Shown here: one piece after another, positions 24,291 through 32,029 of the stretch
Layout: each line of letters begins with the position of its first letter
Position numbering within the stretch: position 1 is the stretch's first letter
NCBI GenBank assembly: GCA_046726235.1
Contig: JBKPAD010000010.1
Span: 1 to 64,000 of the forward strand
DNA length: 64,000 nt
Source: Nitricoxidireducens sp046726235
GTDB taxonomy: Bacteria > Pseudomonadota > Gammaproteobacteria > Burkholderiales > Rhodocyclaceae
Direction: 5' to 3'
Notes under the pieces: model-generated
Seen by the model: the letters and a program-made list of their open reading frames with translations, nothing else
Databases searched by the model: none
What the model was told of the DNA's origin: nothing
Position numbers and translations under genes: made by a program

Positions 24291-25226
24291 ATGAACAGCC
24301 AGTCCAACTTCGCCGGTCGCGTCGACATCGCCTTGCGCTGGAAGGAAGGGCGGGTCGCGGAGGTTTCGGTGCGCGCGCTGCGGCCGACCGCCGCCGACGC
24401 GATGCGCGGGCGCACGGCCGACGAGGCGCAACGCCTGCTGCCGATGTTGTATTCGATCTGCGGCGTCGCGCAGGGCGCCGCCGCGCGGCTCGCGCTCGCC
24501 GCCGCGCGCGGCGAGACGGTGCCGTCGCAAGTCGATGCCGCGGTGCTCGCCGAGGGGCGGCGCGAGCACCTCTGGCGGCTGCTGCTCGACTGGCCGGCGC
24601 TGCTGGGCCTGCCGCGCGAAGAGGCGCTGCTCGCCGAGGCGTTGCGCCGGCTCAAGGACGGAAGCTACGAAAGCTGGCGCGAGGGCGCGTTGCGCGCGCC
24701 GCTGGCGCGCGTCGACGCCGCGCTGGAGGAATTCGCGGGCGAAGCCTTGCCGGCCCGCCTGCTGCCGGTGCTCGACGCCGAGCAGACGCTGGCGCCATGG
24801 CCGCGGCTCGATGCCGGCTTCGCCGCGATGCCCAAGTGGCAGGGCCGGCCGGCCGAGACCGGCGCGTTGGCGCGGCAGGGAGGGAGCGAGACTTCGTGGC
24901 CGGCGCGCGTGCGTGCGCGCATCGACGAAGTCTTCGCGGCGTCGGCGCTGGGCAGCAGCAGCGCCGCGGCGGTCGCGCCGGGCGTCGGCCGCGCCGTGGT
25001 CGAGACGGCGCGCGGCATGCTGATGCACGAGGTGACGCTCGACGGCGGACGTGTCGCCGCCTACGCGATCGTCGCGCCGACGGAATGGAACTTCCATCCC
25101 GATGGCGGGCTTGCCGCCATGCTCGCCGGCCTTGCGCCCGCGTCGGTGGCCGACTTGCGCGCGACGGCAGAGCGCGCCGTGCTGGCGCTCGATCCCTGCG
25201 TGCGCTGCGAGATCGCGGTGGTTTGA
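24291..25226 (+). CDS. hupK: HupK-like hydrogenase assembly scaffold
   Basis: A 311-residue cytoplasmic protein that looks like a decayed hydrogenase large subunit. The region SICGVAQGAA (56-64) corresponds to the large-subunit RICGVCxxxH motif with the second Cys and the His lost, and DPCVRC (301-306) near the C terminus corresponds to DPCxxC; no cleavable extension follows. This is the pattern of HupK/HoxV, proposed scaffolds that carry the Fe(CN)2CO group toward the large subunit. It is transcribed divergently from the nickel permease. The middle of the protein shows little else recognisable. Confidence 0.78.
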   Translation: MNSQSNFAGRVDIALRWKEGRVAEVSVRALRPTAADAMRGRTADEAQRLLPMLYSICGVAQGAAARLALAAARGETVPSQVDAAVLAEGRREHLWRLLLDWPALLGLPREEALLAEALRRLKDGSYESWREGALRAPLARVDAALEEFAGEALPARLLPVLDAEQTLAPWPRLDAGFAAMPKWQGRPAETGALARQGGSETSWPARVRARIDEVFAASALGSSSAAAVAPGVGRAVVETARGMLMHEVTLDGGRVAAYAIVAPTEWNFHPDGGLAAMLAGLAPASVADLRATAERAVLALDPCVRCEIAVV

Positions 25227-25300
25227 CGCCGGCTTATGCCGCCAGCAAGCAATTCGATCTTGTAAGGAATCCGTAAGCCTAGACTTGCCGCTCCTTTTTG

Positions 25301-25546
25301 ATGGATGCGGCCATGGCCCGACTGGATTGCCCCTGCGAAAGCTGCGTTCCCGAGAACCTGCGCCTGACCGAGGAGTTCCAGTGCGGCGCAGACGCCGCCG
25401 CGCGCGTCGCCGATCTCTCGGCCAAGGGCATGCTGCACAACTCGTGCTCCTGCGACCGCGTCTATCTGGTCTGCTATCGCGGCGTGCGCAGCAGCAGCGG
25501 CGAGATCCTGCCGCGTTACGAAGGCCAGCTGCTCAACGCACCCTGA
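25301..25546 (+). CDS. Small Cys-rich protein of unknown function
   Basis: An approximately 81-residue protein with CPCESC near the N terminus and a CSCDRVYLVC motif further on, a cysteine pattern suited to binding zinc or another metal. Family not recognised. Starts at 25298 (TTG), 25301 (ATG) and 25313 (ATG) are all possible and none has a clear ribosome-binding site. It follows the hupK-like gene by about 75 bases on the same strand and converges on the MFS gene 3 bases away. A role in hydrogenase maturation is possible from position only. Confidence 0.6.
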   Translation: MDAAMARLDCPCESCVPENLRLTEEFQCGADAAARVADLSAKGMLHNSCSCDRVYLVCYRGVRSSSGEILPRYEGQLLNAP

Positions 25547-25549
25547 AGC

Positions 25550-26737
25550 CTAGGGCGTGATCGGCGCCTCGCGGCGCCGCAGCTTCGCCGCATAGGCGAG
25601 CGTCGCCAGCGCCGTGAACGCCACGGCCGGCAGGGCCAGCCAGTTGAGGGCTTCCCAGCCCTGGCGCGAAATCAGCAGGCCGGACGACAGCGAGGTGATG
25701 CCCTGCACGGCGAAGACGACGAAGTCGTTGCTGCCCTGCGCCTTCGCTTTTTCCTCGGGATGGTAGGTCTGCGTCAGCAGCGTGGTGCCGCCGATGTAGA
25801 GGAAGTTCCAGCCGACGCCGAGCAGCAGCAGCGCCCACCAGAAGTGCATCAGCGAGACGCCGGCGAGCGCGACGGCGATGCAGCCCGCCATCAGCACGGT
25901 GCCGGCGCCGATGACGCGCAGCACGCCGAAGCGCTTGATCAGGTCGCCGGTGAAGAACGAGGGCGCGAACATGCCGATCACGTGCCACTCGAGCACGAAG
26001 GCGGTGTCGGCGAACGGATGGCTGCAGATGTCCATCGCCAGCGGCGTCGCCGTCATCAGCAGGTTCATGACGCCGTAGCCGGTCGCGGCCGCCAGCACGG
26101 CCAGCATGAAGGCCGGCTGGCGCGCGATCTCGCGCAACGGCCGGCCGGCCGCGCTGCGCTGCTCGGCGGAAAGCGGCGGGATGTCGAGGCGGCTGACGAT
26201 CGCCATGGCGACGATGGCGACCGCGGCGAGCGAGAGATAGGTGCCCGTGTAGAGCGGGTCCATGAGTTCGCGCGTCAGCTTGCCGAGCTCGGGGCCGAAG
26301 AAGCCGCCGAGGATGCCGCCGGCCAGCGTCAGCGAAATCGCGCGGCTCTTCCACGAAAGCTCGGCGGCATCGGCCGCGGCGAAGCGGTACTGCTGCCCCA
26401 CGGCCGTGTAGCAGCCGCTGAACGCGGCGCCGAGCGAGAGCAGCTCGAAGCTGCGCGTGGCGACGCCGAGCGCGCAGATCAGCGCGCCGATGCAGCCGAG
26501 CAGCGCGCCGAGCATGAACCCGGCGCGGCGGCCGTAGCGGTGCATGAACCACGCCGCCGGCAGCGTCGTCGCCGCGCCGCCGAGCACGTAGGCGGTCAGC
26601 GGCAGCGTGGCCAAGCCGGGCCAGGGCGCGATGGCGCGGCCGGCGAGGCCGGTGACGGCGATCATGCTGACGCCGTTGGTCAGCAGCAGGCCCTGGCAGA
26701 CGGCCAGCAGGGCAACGTTGCGGTGTTGGGCGTTCAT
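25550..26737 (-). CDS. MFS transporter
   Basis: A 395-residue major-facilitator permease with about twelve hydrophobic helices. The inter-helix motif HRYGRRAGFMLGALLG matches the conserved MFS loop between helices 2 and 3, and a second related motif (DLIKRFGVLRVIG) marks the repeat half. The start at 26737 overlaps the stop of the upstream ABC permease gene (ATGA), which favours it over codons further upstream inside that gene. It is the last gene of the minus-strand efflux operon. Substrate unknown. Confidence 0.85.
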   Translation of the reverse strand: MNAQHRNVALLAVCQGLLLTNGVSMIAVTGLAGRAIAPWPGLATLPLTAYVLGGAATTLPAAWFMHRYGRRAGFMLGALLGCIGALICALGVATRSFELLSLGAAFSGCYTAVGQQYRFAAADAAELSWKSRAISLTLAGGILGGFFGPELGKLTRELMDPLYTGTYLSLAAVAIVAMAIVSRLDIPPLSAEQRSAAGRPLREIARQPAFMLAVLAAATGYGVMNLLMTATPLAMDICSHPFADTAFVLEWHVIGMFAPSFFTGDLIKRFGVLRVIGAGTVLMAGCIAVALAGVSLMHFWWALLLLGVGWNFLYIGGTTLLTQTYHPEEKAKAQGSNDFVVFAVQGITSLSSGLLISRQGWEALNWLALPAVAFTALATLAYAAKLRRREAPITP

Positions 26738-27933
26738 TCGGAGCGCAGGGCCTCCAATGGATCGAGCCGCGCCGCGCGCCGCGCCGGCAGCACGCCCGCG
26801 AGCAGGCCGATGGCGACGGCCGAGACTTCCGCCGCGACGGCGAAGGTCCACGGCGTGTGCACGGGCAGCGCGGGCAGGACGATCTTGATGATGCCGGCCA
26901 CCGAGAGGCCCAGCGCCAGCCCGGCGGCGCCGCCGAGCGCCGCCAGCAGCGCGGCTTCGCCGAGGAACAGCAGCAGCACGTGGCGGCGCGTGGCGCCGAT
27001 CGCGCGCAGCAGGCCGATCTCGGCGGTGCGCTCGGAGACGGCGATGGTGAGGATCGTCAGGATGCCGACGCCGCCGACCAGCAGCGAGATGGCGCCGATG
27101 GCGCCGACGGCAAAGGTGATCGCATTGAGCACGGTGTCGAAGACCTCGAGCATCTTCTGCTGCGGCGTGATGGTGAAGTCCTCGCGGCCGTGGCGTCCGA
27201 CCAGCACGCGGCGGATGCCTTCCTCCACCTCGGCGAGCGGGGCGGTCGGCTCGTAGGTGACGTTGATTTCCATCAGGCTGTCGCGGTTGAACATGTCCAT
27301 CGCGCGGGCGACGGGGATGAACACCGTGTCGTCGAGGTCGAAGCCGAGCACCTGGCCCTTGGGTTCCATGACGCCGATGACGCGGTAGCGCTCGCCGCCG
27401 ATGCGGATGCGCGTGCCGAGCGGATTCTCGCCGGCGAACAGTTCCTGCGCCACCTTGGCGCCGAGCACGACGAAGGCACGCGCGCTGTGCGGATCGTCCG
27501 GCGGCAGGAACTGGCCGGCGCGCACCGTCGAGCGGAACACCTGCGTGAATTCATGGCCGACGCCGTAGAGCGTGACGCGCCGCGAGCGCGTGACATGCTC
27601 GACGTCGGCATTGCCGACGATGGTCGGGTTCGTCGCCTGGATGTGCGGCGCGCGCCGCAGCGCGACGGCGTCGTCGATCGACAGCGGGCGCGAGGTGTTG
27701 ATGGCACCGAGCGAGCCGCCGTGCGTCTGCGTGCGGCCCGGCGTGACACTGATCAGGTTGGTGCCGAACTGGGTGAATTCGTCGATGACGAACTTGTGCA
27801 GACCTTCGCCGATGCTCGTCAGCAGGATCACCGCGGCGATGCCGACGGCGATGCCGAGCGAGGTCAGGGCGGTGCGCAGCCGGTGCGCGCGCACGGAAGT
27901 CAGGGCGAAGTGGATGAAGTCGGCGAGTCTCAT
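26734..27933 (-). CDS. MacB/FtsX-type ABC transporter permease (second copy)
   Basis: A 399-residue permease without a fused ATPase. One TM helix lies near the N terminus (TALTSLGIAVGIAAVILL), followed by a periplasmic MacB-type core of about 220 residues, then three C-terminal TM helices with the FtsX signature ERTAEIGLLRAIGATRRHV and the closing ARRAARLDPLEALR. Such permeases transmit force across the periplasm rather than conduct substrate through the membrane. It overlaps the first permease gene by 4 bases; the two likely form a heterodimer. Confidence 0.9.
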   Translation of the reverse strand: MRLADFIHFALTSVRAHRLRTALTSLGIAVGIAAVILLTSIGEGLHKFVIDEFTQFGTNLISVTPGRTQTHGGSLGAINTSRPLSIDDAVALRRAPHIQATNPTIVGNADVEHVTRSRRVTLYGVGHEFTQVFRSTVRAGQFLPPDDPHSARAFVVLGAKVAQELFAGENPLGTRIRIGGERYRVIGVMEPKGQVLGFDLDDTVFIPVARAMDMFNRDSLMEINVTYEPTAPLAEVEEGIRRVLVGRHGREDFTITPQQKMLEVFDTVLNAITFAVGAIGAISLLVGGVGILTILTIAVSERTAEIGLLRAIGATRRHVLLLFLGEAALLAALGGAAGLALGLSVAGIIKIVLPALPVHTPWTFAVAAEVSAVAIGLLAGVLPARRAARLDPLEALRSE

Positions 27934-29138
27934 CGTCTGGACAACGCCTGCACCGGATCGAGCTTCGCCGCGCGCCGCGCAGGCGCAACGGAGAACAGGA
28001 TCGAGGTCGCCACGGCGGTCAGCGGCGCGGCGACCAGCGCCCACCACGGCGGGCTGAACGGGATGGTCGGATAGAGCTGCAGCAGCGCGAGCTGGCCGAG
28101 CTTGCCGACGGCGAGCCCGACGCCGGCGCCGCCGAGCGCCAGCATCACCGCCTCGGTGAAGAAGATCAGGCGCACCTGCGCGCCGGTGGCGCCGATCGCC
28201 TTCAGGAGCCCGATCTCGGCGCGGCGCTGGGTGACCGAGATCAGCATCACGTTCATGATCAGGATGCCGGCAACGCCGAGGCTGATCGCGGCGATGCCGC
28301 CCACCGCTAGCGTCAGCGCGCGCAGGATGCGGTCGAAGGTCGCCAGCACGGCGTCCTGCGTGATGATGGTGACGTCGCGCTCGCCTTCGTGGCGCTGGCG
28401 CAGGATTTCGACCATGTCTTCTTTGGCGGCCTGCACCTGCTCGCGGCTCTTGGCTTCGACGAGGATGCGGAACAGCGCGTCGGTGTTGAACAGCGCCATG
28501 GCGCTGGCGATCGGCACGATCACCAGCTCGTCGGTGTTGAAGCCCATCGACTGCCCCTGGTTGGCGAGCACGCCGATGACGCGGAAGCGGCGGTCGCCGA
28601 TGCGCAGCCATTCGCCCAGCGCCGGACGCGTGCCGAAGAGTTCCGACGCCACCTTGGCGCCGACGACGCAGACCGGCTCGGCGTGGTTCGGATCGCCGGG
28701 CGGCAGGAAGTGGCCCTGCGCCACTTCCATGCGGCGCACTTCGAGCATATCGGCCGTGGAGCCGAGCACCGGCACCTCGCGGTTCAGCGCCCCGGCGCGC
28801 GCGTCGCCGGTGCCGACGATCAGCGGCGCGATGCGCTTGACGGCGTGGCTGCGCGTCAGCGCCAGGGCGTCGTCGATGGTGATCGGGCGCGGCGTCTTGC
28901 CGACGATGAAGCCGGGCGCGCTGCCGGCGGTTTCGGAGCGGCCGGGCAGCACGATCAGCAGGTGCGTGCCGAGCGCGCCGAACTGGTCGAGCACGTAGCG
29001 CCGCGCGCCTTCGCCGAGCGAGCTGACGATGACGACGGCGGCGACGCCGATGCCCATGGCGAGCAGGATCAGCGCCGTGCGCGAGCGGCTGCCGCTGATC
29101 ACCTGCCAGGCGAAGGCGAGCAGGTCGCGACCGCGCAT
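27930..29138 (-). CDS. MacB/FtsX-type ABC transporter permease (first copy)
   Basis: A 402-residue homologue of its downstream neighbour: N-terminal TM helix (ALILLAMGIGVAAVVIVSSLG), periplasmic core, and three C-terminal helices with RRAEIGLLKAIGATGAQVRL and ARRAAKLDPVQALSRR. With the ATPase at 29140-29814 and the adaptor at 29811-30965 it forms a MacAB-like system in which the ATPase and the two permeases are separate polypeptides. No outer-membrane TolC-type gene is present in the window. Confidence 0.9.
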   Translation of the reverse strand: MRGRDLLAFAWQVISGSRSRTALILLAMGIGVAAVVIVSSLGEGARRYVLDQFGALGTHLLIVLPGRSETAGSAPGFIVGKTPRPITIDDALALTRSHAVKRIAPLIVGTGDARAGALNREVPVLGSTADMLEVRRMEVAQGHFLPPGDPNHAEPVCVVGAKVASELFGTRPALGEWLRIGDRRFRVIGVLANQGQSMGFNTDELVIVPIASAMALFNTDALFRILVEAKSREQVQAAKEDMVEILRQRHEGERDVTIITQDAVLATFDRILRALTLAVGGIAAISLGVAGILIMNVMLISVTQRRAEIGLLKAIGATGAQVRLIFFTEAVMLALGGAGVGLAVGKLGQLALLQLYPTIPFSPPWWALVAAPLTAVATSILFSVAPARRAAKLDPVQALSRR

Positions 29139-29139
29139 T

Positions 29140-29814
29140 TCAGTCTTTGTCGTCGGCGACGATGGCGCCGTCGACGATGCGAATGCGGCGCTTGGCGCGG
29201 TTGCCGAGCTCGACGTCGTGGGTGACGACGACCAGCGTGCCGCCGGCGGCTTGCAGGGCCTCGAGCAGCGCCATGACTTCCTGGCCGGTGTGGCGGTCGA
29301 GGTTGCCGGTCGGCTCGTCGGCGAGGATCACCGAGGGCTGCATCGACATCGCGCGCGCGATGGCGACGCGCTGGCACTGGCCGCCGGAGAGCTGGTCGGG
29401 GCGGTGGTGGGCGCGGCTGTCGAGGCCGTATTCGGCGAGCAGGCGTTCGAGGCGCGGCTTGCGTTGCGCGGGGTCGATGCCGGCGAGCACCATCGGCAGT
29501 TCGATGTTCTGCGCCGCCGACAGTCTCGGCACGAGATGGAAGAACTGGAACACGAAGCCGATCTTCTCGCGGCGCACGCGCGCCAGTTCGTCGTCGGGCA
29601 GCGCGGTGACGTCGCGGCCGTCGAGCGTGTACGAGCCCGCATTCGGCCGGTCGAGCAGGCCGAGGACGTTCAGCAGCGAGGACTTGCCGGAGCCGGACGG
29701 CCCCATGATCGACAGGTATTCGCCGGCCGCGATGTCGAGGTCGACGTGGCGCAGGGCATGGACTTCCTCGCCGCCGACCGTGAAGACGCGATCGATGCCG
29801 CGCAGGGCGATCAT
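29140..29814 (-). CDS. ABC transporter ATPase, LolD/MacB type
   Basis: A 224-residue nucleotide-binding subunit. Walker A is GPSGSGKSSLLN (near residue 40), the signature is LSGGQCQRVAIARAM, and Walker B ILADEPTGNLD. Length and motifs match the stand-alone ATPases that drive MacB/LolCE-type permeases. It overlaps the upstream adaptor gene by 4 bases and precedes the permease by one base. Confidence 0.94.
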   Translation of the reverse strand: MIALRGIDRVFTVGGEEVHALRHVDLDIAAGEYLSIMGPSGSGKSSLLNVLGLLDRPNAGSYTLDGRDVTALPDDELARVRREKIGFVFQFFHLVPRLSAAQNIELPMVLAGIDPAQRKPRLERLLAEYGLDSRAHHRPDQLSGGQCQRVAIARAMSMQPSVILADEPTGNLDRHTGQEVMALLEALQAAGGTLVVVTHDVELGNRAKRRIRIVDGAIVADDKD

Positions 29815-30965
29815 TTTCCGGTCGTGCTGTCGACGGCGGCGTGCGCGCCGGCCTTGACGCCTTCGCGGTCGAGCGAGGTGACGACGCGCTCGCCGCGCGC
29901 CACGCCGGCCTTGATCTCGGTGTATTCCCAGTTGGTCAGGCCGATCTCGACCTTGCGCTCGACGAGCTTGCCGTCGTCGCCGAGCACCAGCACGCGGTTG
30001 CCGGGCATCAGCGCCGGCGTCGGGATGCGCAGCACGCCGTCGCGGCTGTCGACGACGACCTCGATGTCGGCGCTGTAGCCGATCAGCAGATGACGCGCCT
30101 CCGCCGGCGCATCGAACTCGACCTCGACCTCGACGGTGCGCGCCTGTTTCTCGAGCGCCAGCACGTAAGGCGCGATGCGCCGCACGCGGCCGTCGAAGTG
30201 CTTGCCGCGATAGGCGTCGAGGCTGATGCGGCCGGCCATGCCGACCTTCAGTTGCGCGGCATCGACCTCGTCGATCGGCGCCGTGACGTAGATGCAGCTG
30301 TCGTCGATGAGGTCGACCGCGGGCAGCGTCGGGATGCCGGGCGGCGAGGGCGTCAGGTATTCGCCGACCTCGCCGTTGATCTCGGCGACGATGCCGTCGA
30401 AGGGCGCGCGCAGGACCGTGCGCGCCGTGTCGGCCTTCGACGCGACGATGCGCGCCTCGCTCTCGCGCACTTGCGTGCGCGCCGAAGCGCAGGCGGCGGC
30501 GCGCGAGGCGGCGTCGGCCTCGGTGCGCACGACGCTCTGCTCGGAGACGAAATTCTTTTCGCGCAGCTCTCGTGCGCGGCGCGCCTCGCTCTTCGCCGCG
30601 TCGGCGAGCTGGCAGACCTCGACCACGCGCGCCTGCGCCGAGCCGAGCTGCTCGCGCGAGATGCGCTCGCGCGCGGCGAGGTCGTCGTTCCAGAGTTCCA
30701 GCAGCAGTTCGCCGGCCTTGACGCGCTGGCCTTCCTTGACCGGCAGGCGCTCGATGCGGCCGCCGGCGTTCGGCGCCACCTTGGCGCGCCGGCAGGCGGC
30801 GACCGAGCCGGCGCGCGTGTTGGCGACGGTGGTCTCGACGCGGCCATGCTCGGCGGCGGCGACGAGGACGGCGACCGGCTTCGGCCGCGTCGTCGCATAG
30901 AGGGCGATGGCGACAGCGGCGACGATGGCGCCGGCGACGAGGAGCTTTGCGGTCCTGCTAGCCAT
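29811..30965 (-). CDS. Membrane-fusion (HlyD/MacA-like) periplasmic adaptor
   Basis: A 384-residue adaptor with an N-terminal membrane anchor or signal (residues 6-24), a split lipoyl-like domain (GGRIERLPVKEGQRVKAGEL and APFDGIVAEINGEVGEYL) flanking a coiled-coil hairpin (about 90-175), and a beta-barrel region. It would connect the MacB-like permeases with an outer-membrane channel. The ATG at 30965 is preferred because the hydrophobic segment then lies right at the N terminus; it overlaps the end of the hydrolase gene by 8 bases. Confidence 0.87.
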   Translation of the reverse strand: MASRTAKLLVAGAIVAAVAIALYATTRPKPVAVLVAAAEHGRVETTVANTRAGSVAACRRAKVAPNAGGRIERLPVKEGQRVKAGELLLELWNDDLAARERISREQLGSAQARVVEVCQLADAAKSEARRARELREKNFVSEQSVVRTEADAASRAAACASARTQVRESEARIVASKADTARTVLRAPFDGIVAEINGEVGEYLTPSPPGIPTLPAVDLIDDSCIYVTAPIDEVDAAQLKVGMAGRISLDAYRGKHFDGRVRRIAPYVLALEKQARTVEVEVEFDAPAEARHLLIGYSADIEVVVDSRDGVLRIPTPALMPGNRVLVLGDDGKLVERKVEIGLTNWEYTEIKAGVARGERVVTSLDREGVKAGAHAAVDSTTGK

Positions 30966-31752
30966 GGGAGAAAGACACCAGCGCATCGAGCAGCGCATCG
31001 GGTTGTTCGGACATCATGGCGTGGCCGGCCGGATGCAGCGTGACCACCTTGGCCTGCGGCAGCATCCCGGCCAGCGTCTTGGTGTTGCGGGACGGCGTCA
31101 TCAGGTCGCGGCTGCCGGCGACGATCAGCACCGGGCACTGCACGCCGGCCGCGGCGGTGGCGCCGGCCAGGTAGCGATGGCAGGCGCCCAGGTCGTTGGC
31201 CATGGTGCCGGGCTGCTGGCGCTCCATCAGGCGGCGGTTGATGCCGTAGATCCACATGCCCGGCACGGCGCTGGCGCCGAGCAGGCCGCGCTGCGAGTGC
31301 GACCAGCCGTTCACCATGGCCATCGCCGCCGGCTCGTCGTTGGCGGCGGCATCGAGCAGCGCGTCGGAGACCGCCATCGGCACCGAGGCGCCGATCAGCA
31401 CCAGGCGCGAGACGCGGTCGGCATGGCGGCCTGCGGCGTCGAGCGCCGCCAGCGATCCCATGCTGTGGCCGACCAGCATCGCCTGGCGCACGCCTGCGGC
31501 GTCGAGCAGGGCGACGATCCAGTCGGCGATCGCCTCGACGGAGGCCAGGGCATGGCCGGCGCTGCGGCCGTGGCCGGGCAGGTCGGGCGCGAGCGCGGCG
31601 TGCCCGTGATGCGCGAACCAGCGGCTCTGCAGGCCCCAGCACGAGTGGTCCTGCTGGGCCCCGTGGATGAACACGACGGCCGGCAGCGCCGGATCGAGCG
31701 TCTTGCCGCCGGTGTAGACGTAAGTGGAATGACCCGAGACGTGTAGTTCCAT
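30958..31752 (-). CDS. Alpha/beta-hydrolase
   Basis: A 264-residue alpha/beta-hydrolase. The catalytic Ser is in GHSMGS, the oxyanion region in FIHGAQQDHSCW, the acid in AGSRDLMTP and the catalytic His in GHAMMSEQP, so the triad looks complete. Substrate unknown; the fold serves esters, lactones and many other bonds. It is the first gene of the minus-strand efflux operon, so it may modify or inactivate the compound that the transporters export. The start at 31752 gives a normal N terminus. Confidence 0.85.
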   Translation of the reverse strand: MELHVSGHSTYVYTGGKTLDPALPAVVFIHGAQQDHSCWGLQSRWFAHHGHAALAPDLPGHGRSAGHALASVEAIADWIVALLDAAGVRQAMLVGHSMGSLAALDAAGRHADRVSRLVLIGASVPMAVSDALLDAAANDEPAAMAMVNGWSHSQRGLLGASAVPGMWIYGINRRLMERQQPGTMANDLGACHRYLAGATAAAGVQCPVLIVAGSRDLMTPSRNTKTLAGMLPQAKVVTLHPAGHAMMSEQPDALLDALVSFSHG

Positions 31753-32029
31753 TTCTGCTGGGCGGGGGAGGTCGCCGCCTATTCTAGTCGACCTCGTCGA
31801 CCCGCCCGGCCGGCTTGCGGAAGGCATACGCAAACAGGATTCAAATAGCGTTTCAGCATATTCCGTTATCTCACTCGCTGCGCTATTATCGCCAAGGTAA
31901 TAGGCGCCCAGATCGCGCGCCGCGACGACCGCGATGCGGTCGTTCTCCAGCCCCCCAGATACCGTGGCAAGGCAGCTTCGCCGGACGGACTCGATGCCGT
32001 CCGGGCATGCAGACATGGGAGGGGCAACC
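31753..32029. promoter_or_regulatory. Divergent promoter region with dyad
   Basis: This 277-base region separates the efflux operon from the ThDP-enzyme operon and includes an AT-richer patch at 31820-31905. A 21-bp dyad CTATTA-N9-TAATAG lies at 31883-31903 and extends outward with GCG/GCGC arms and one bulge (31880-31907). On the plus strand a good -10 (TATTAT, 31884-31889) overlaps the left arm, with a poor -35 (TTCCGT) 17 bases before it. A repressor at this dyad would control the ThDP operon. Read by eye. Confidence 0.4.
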
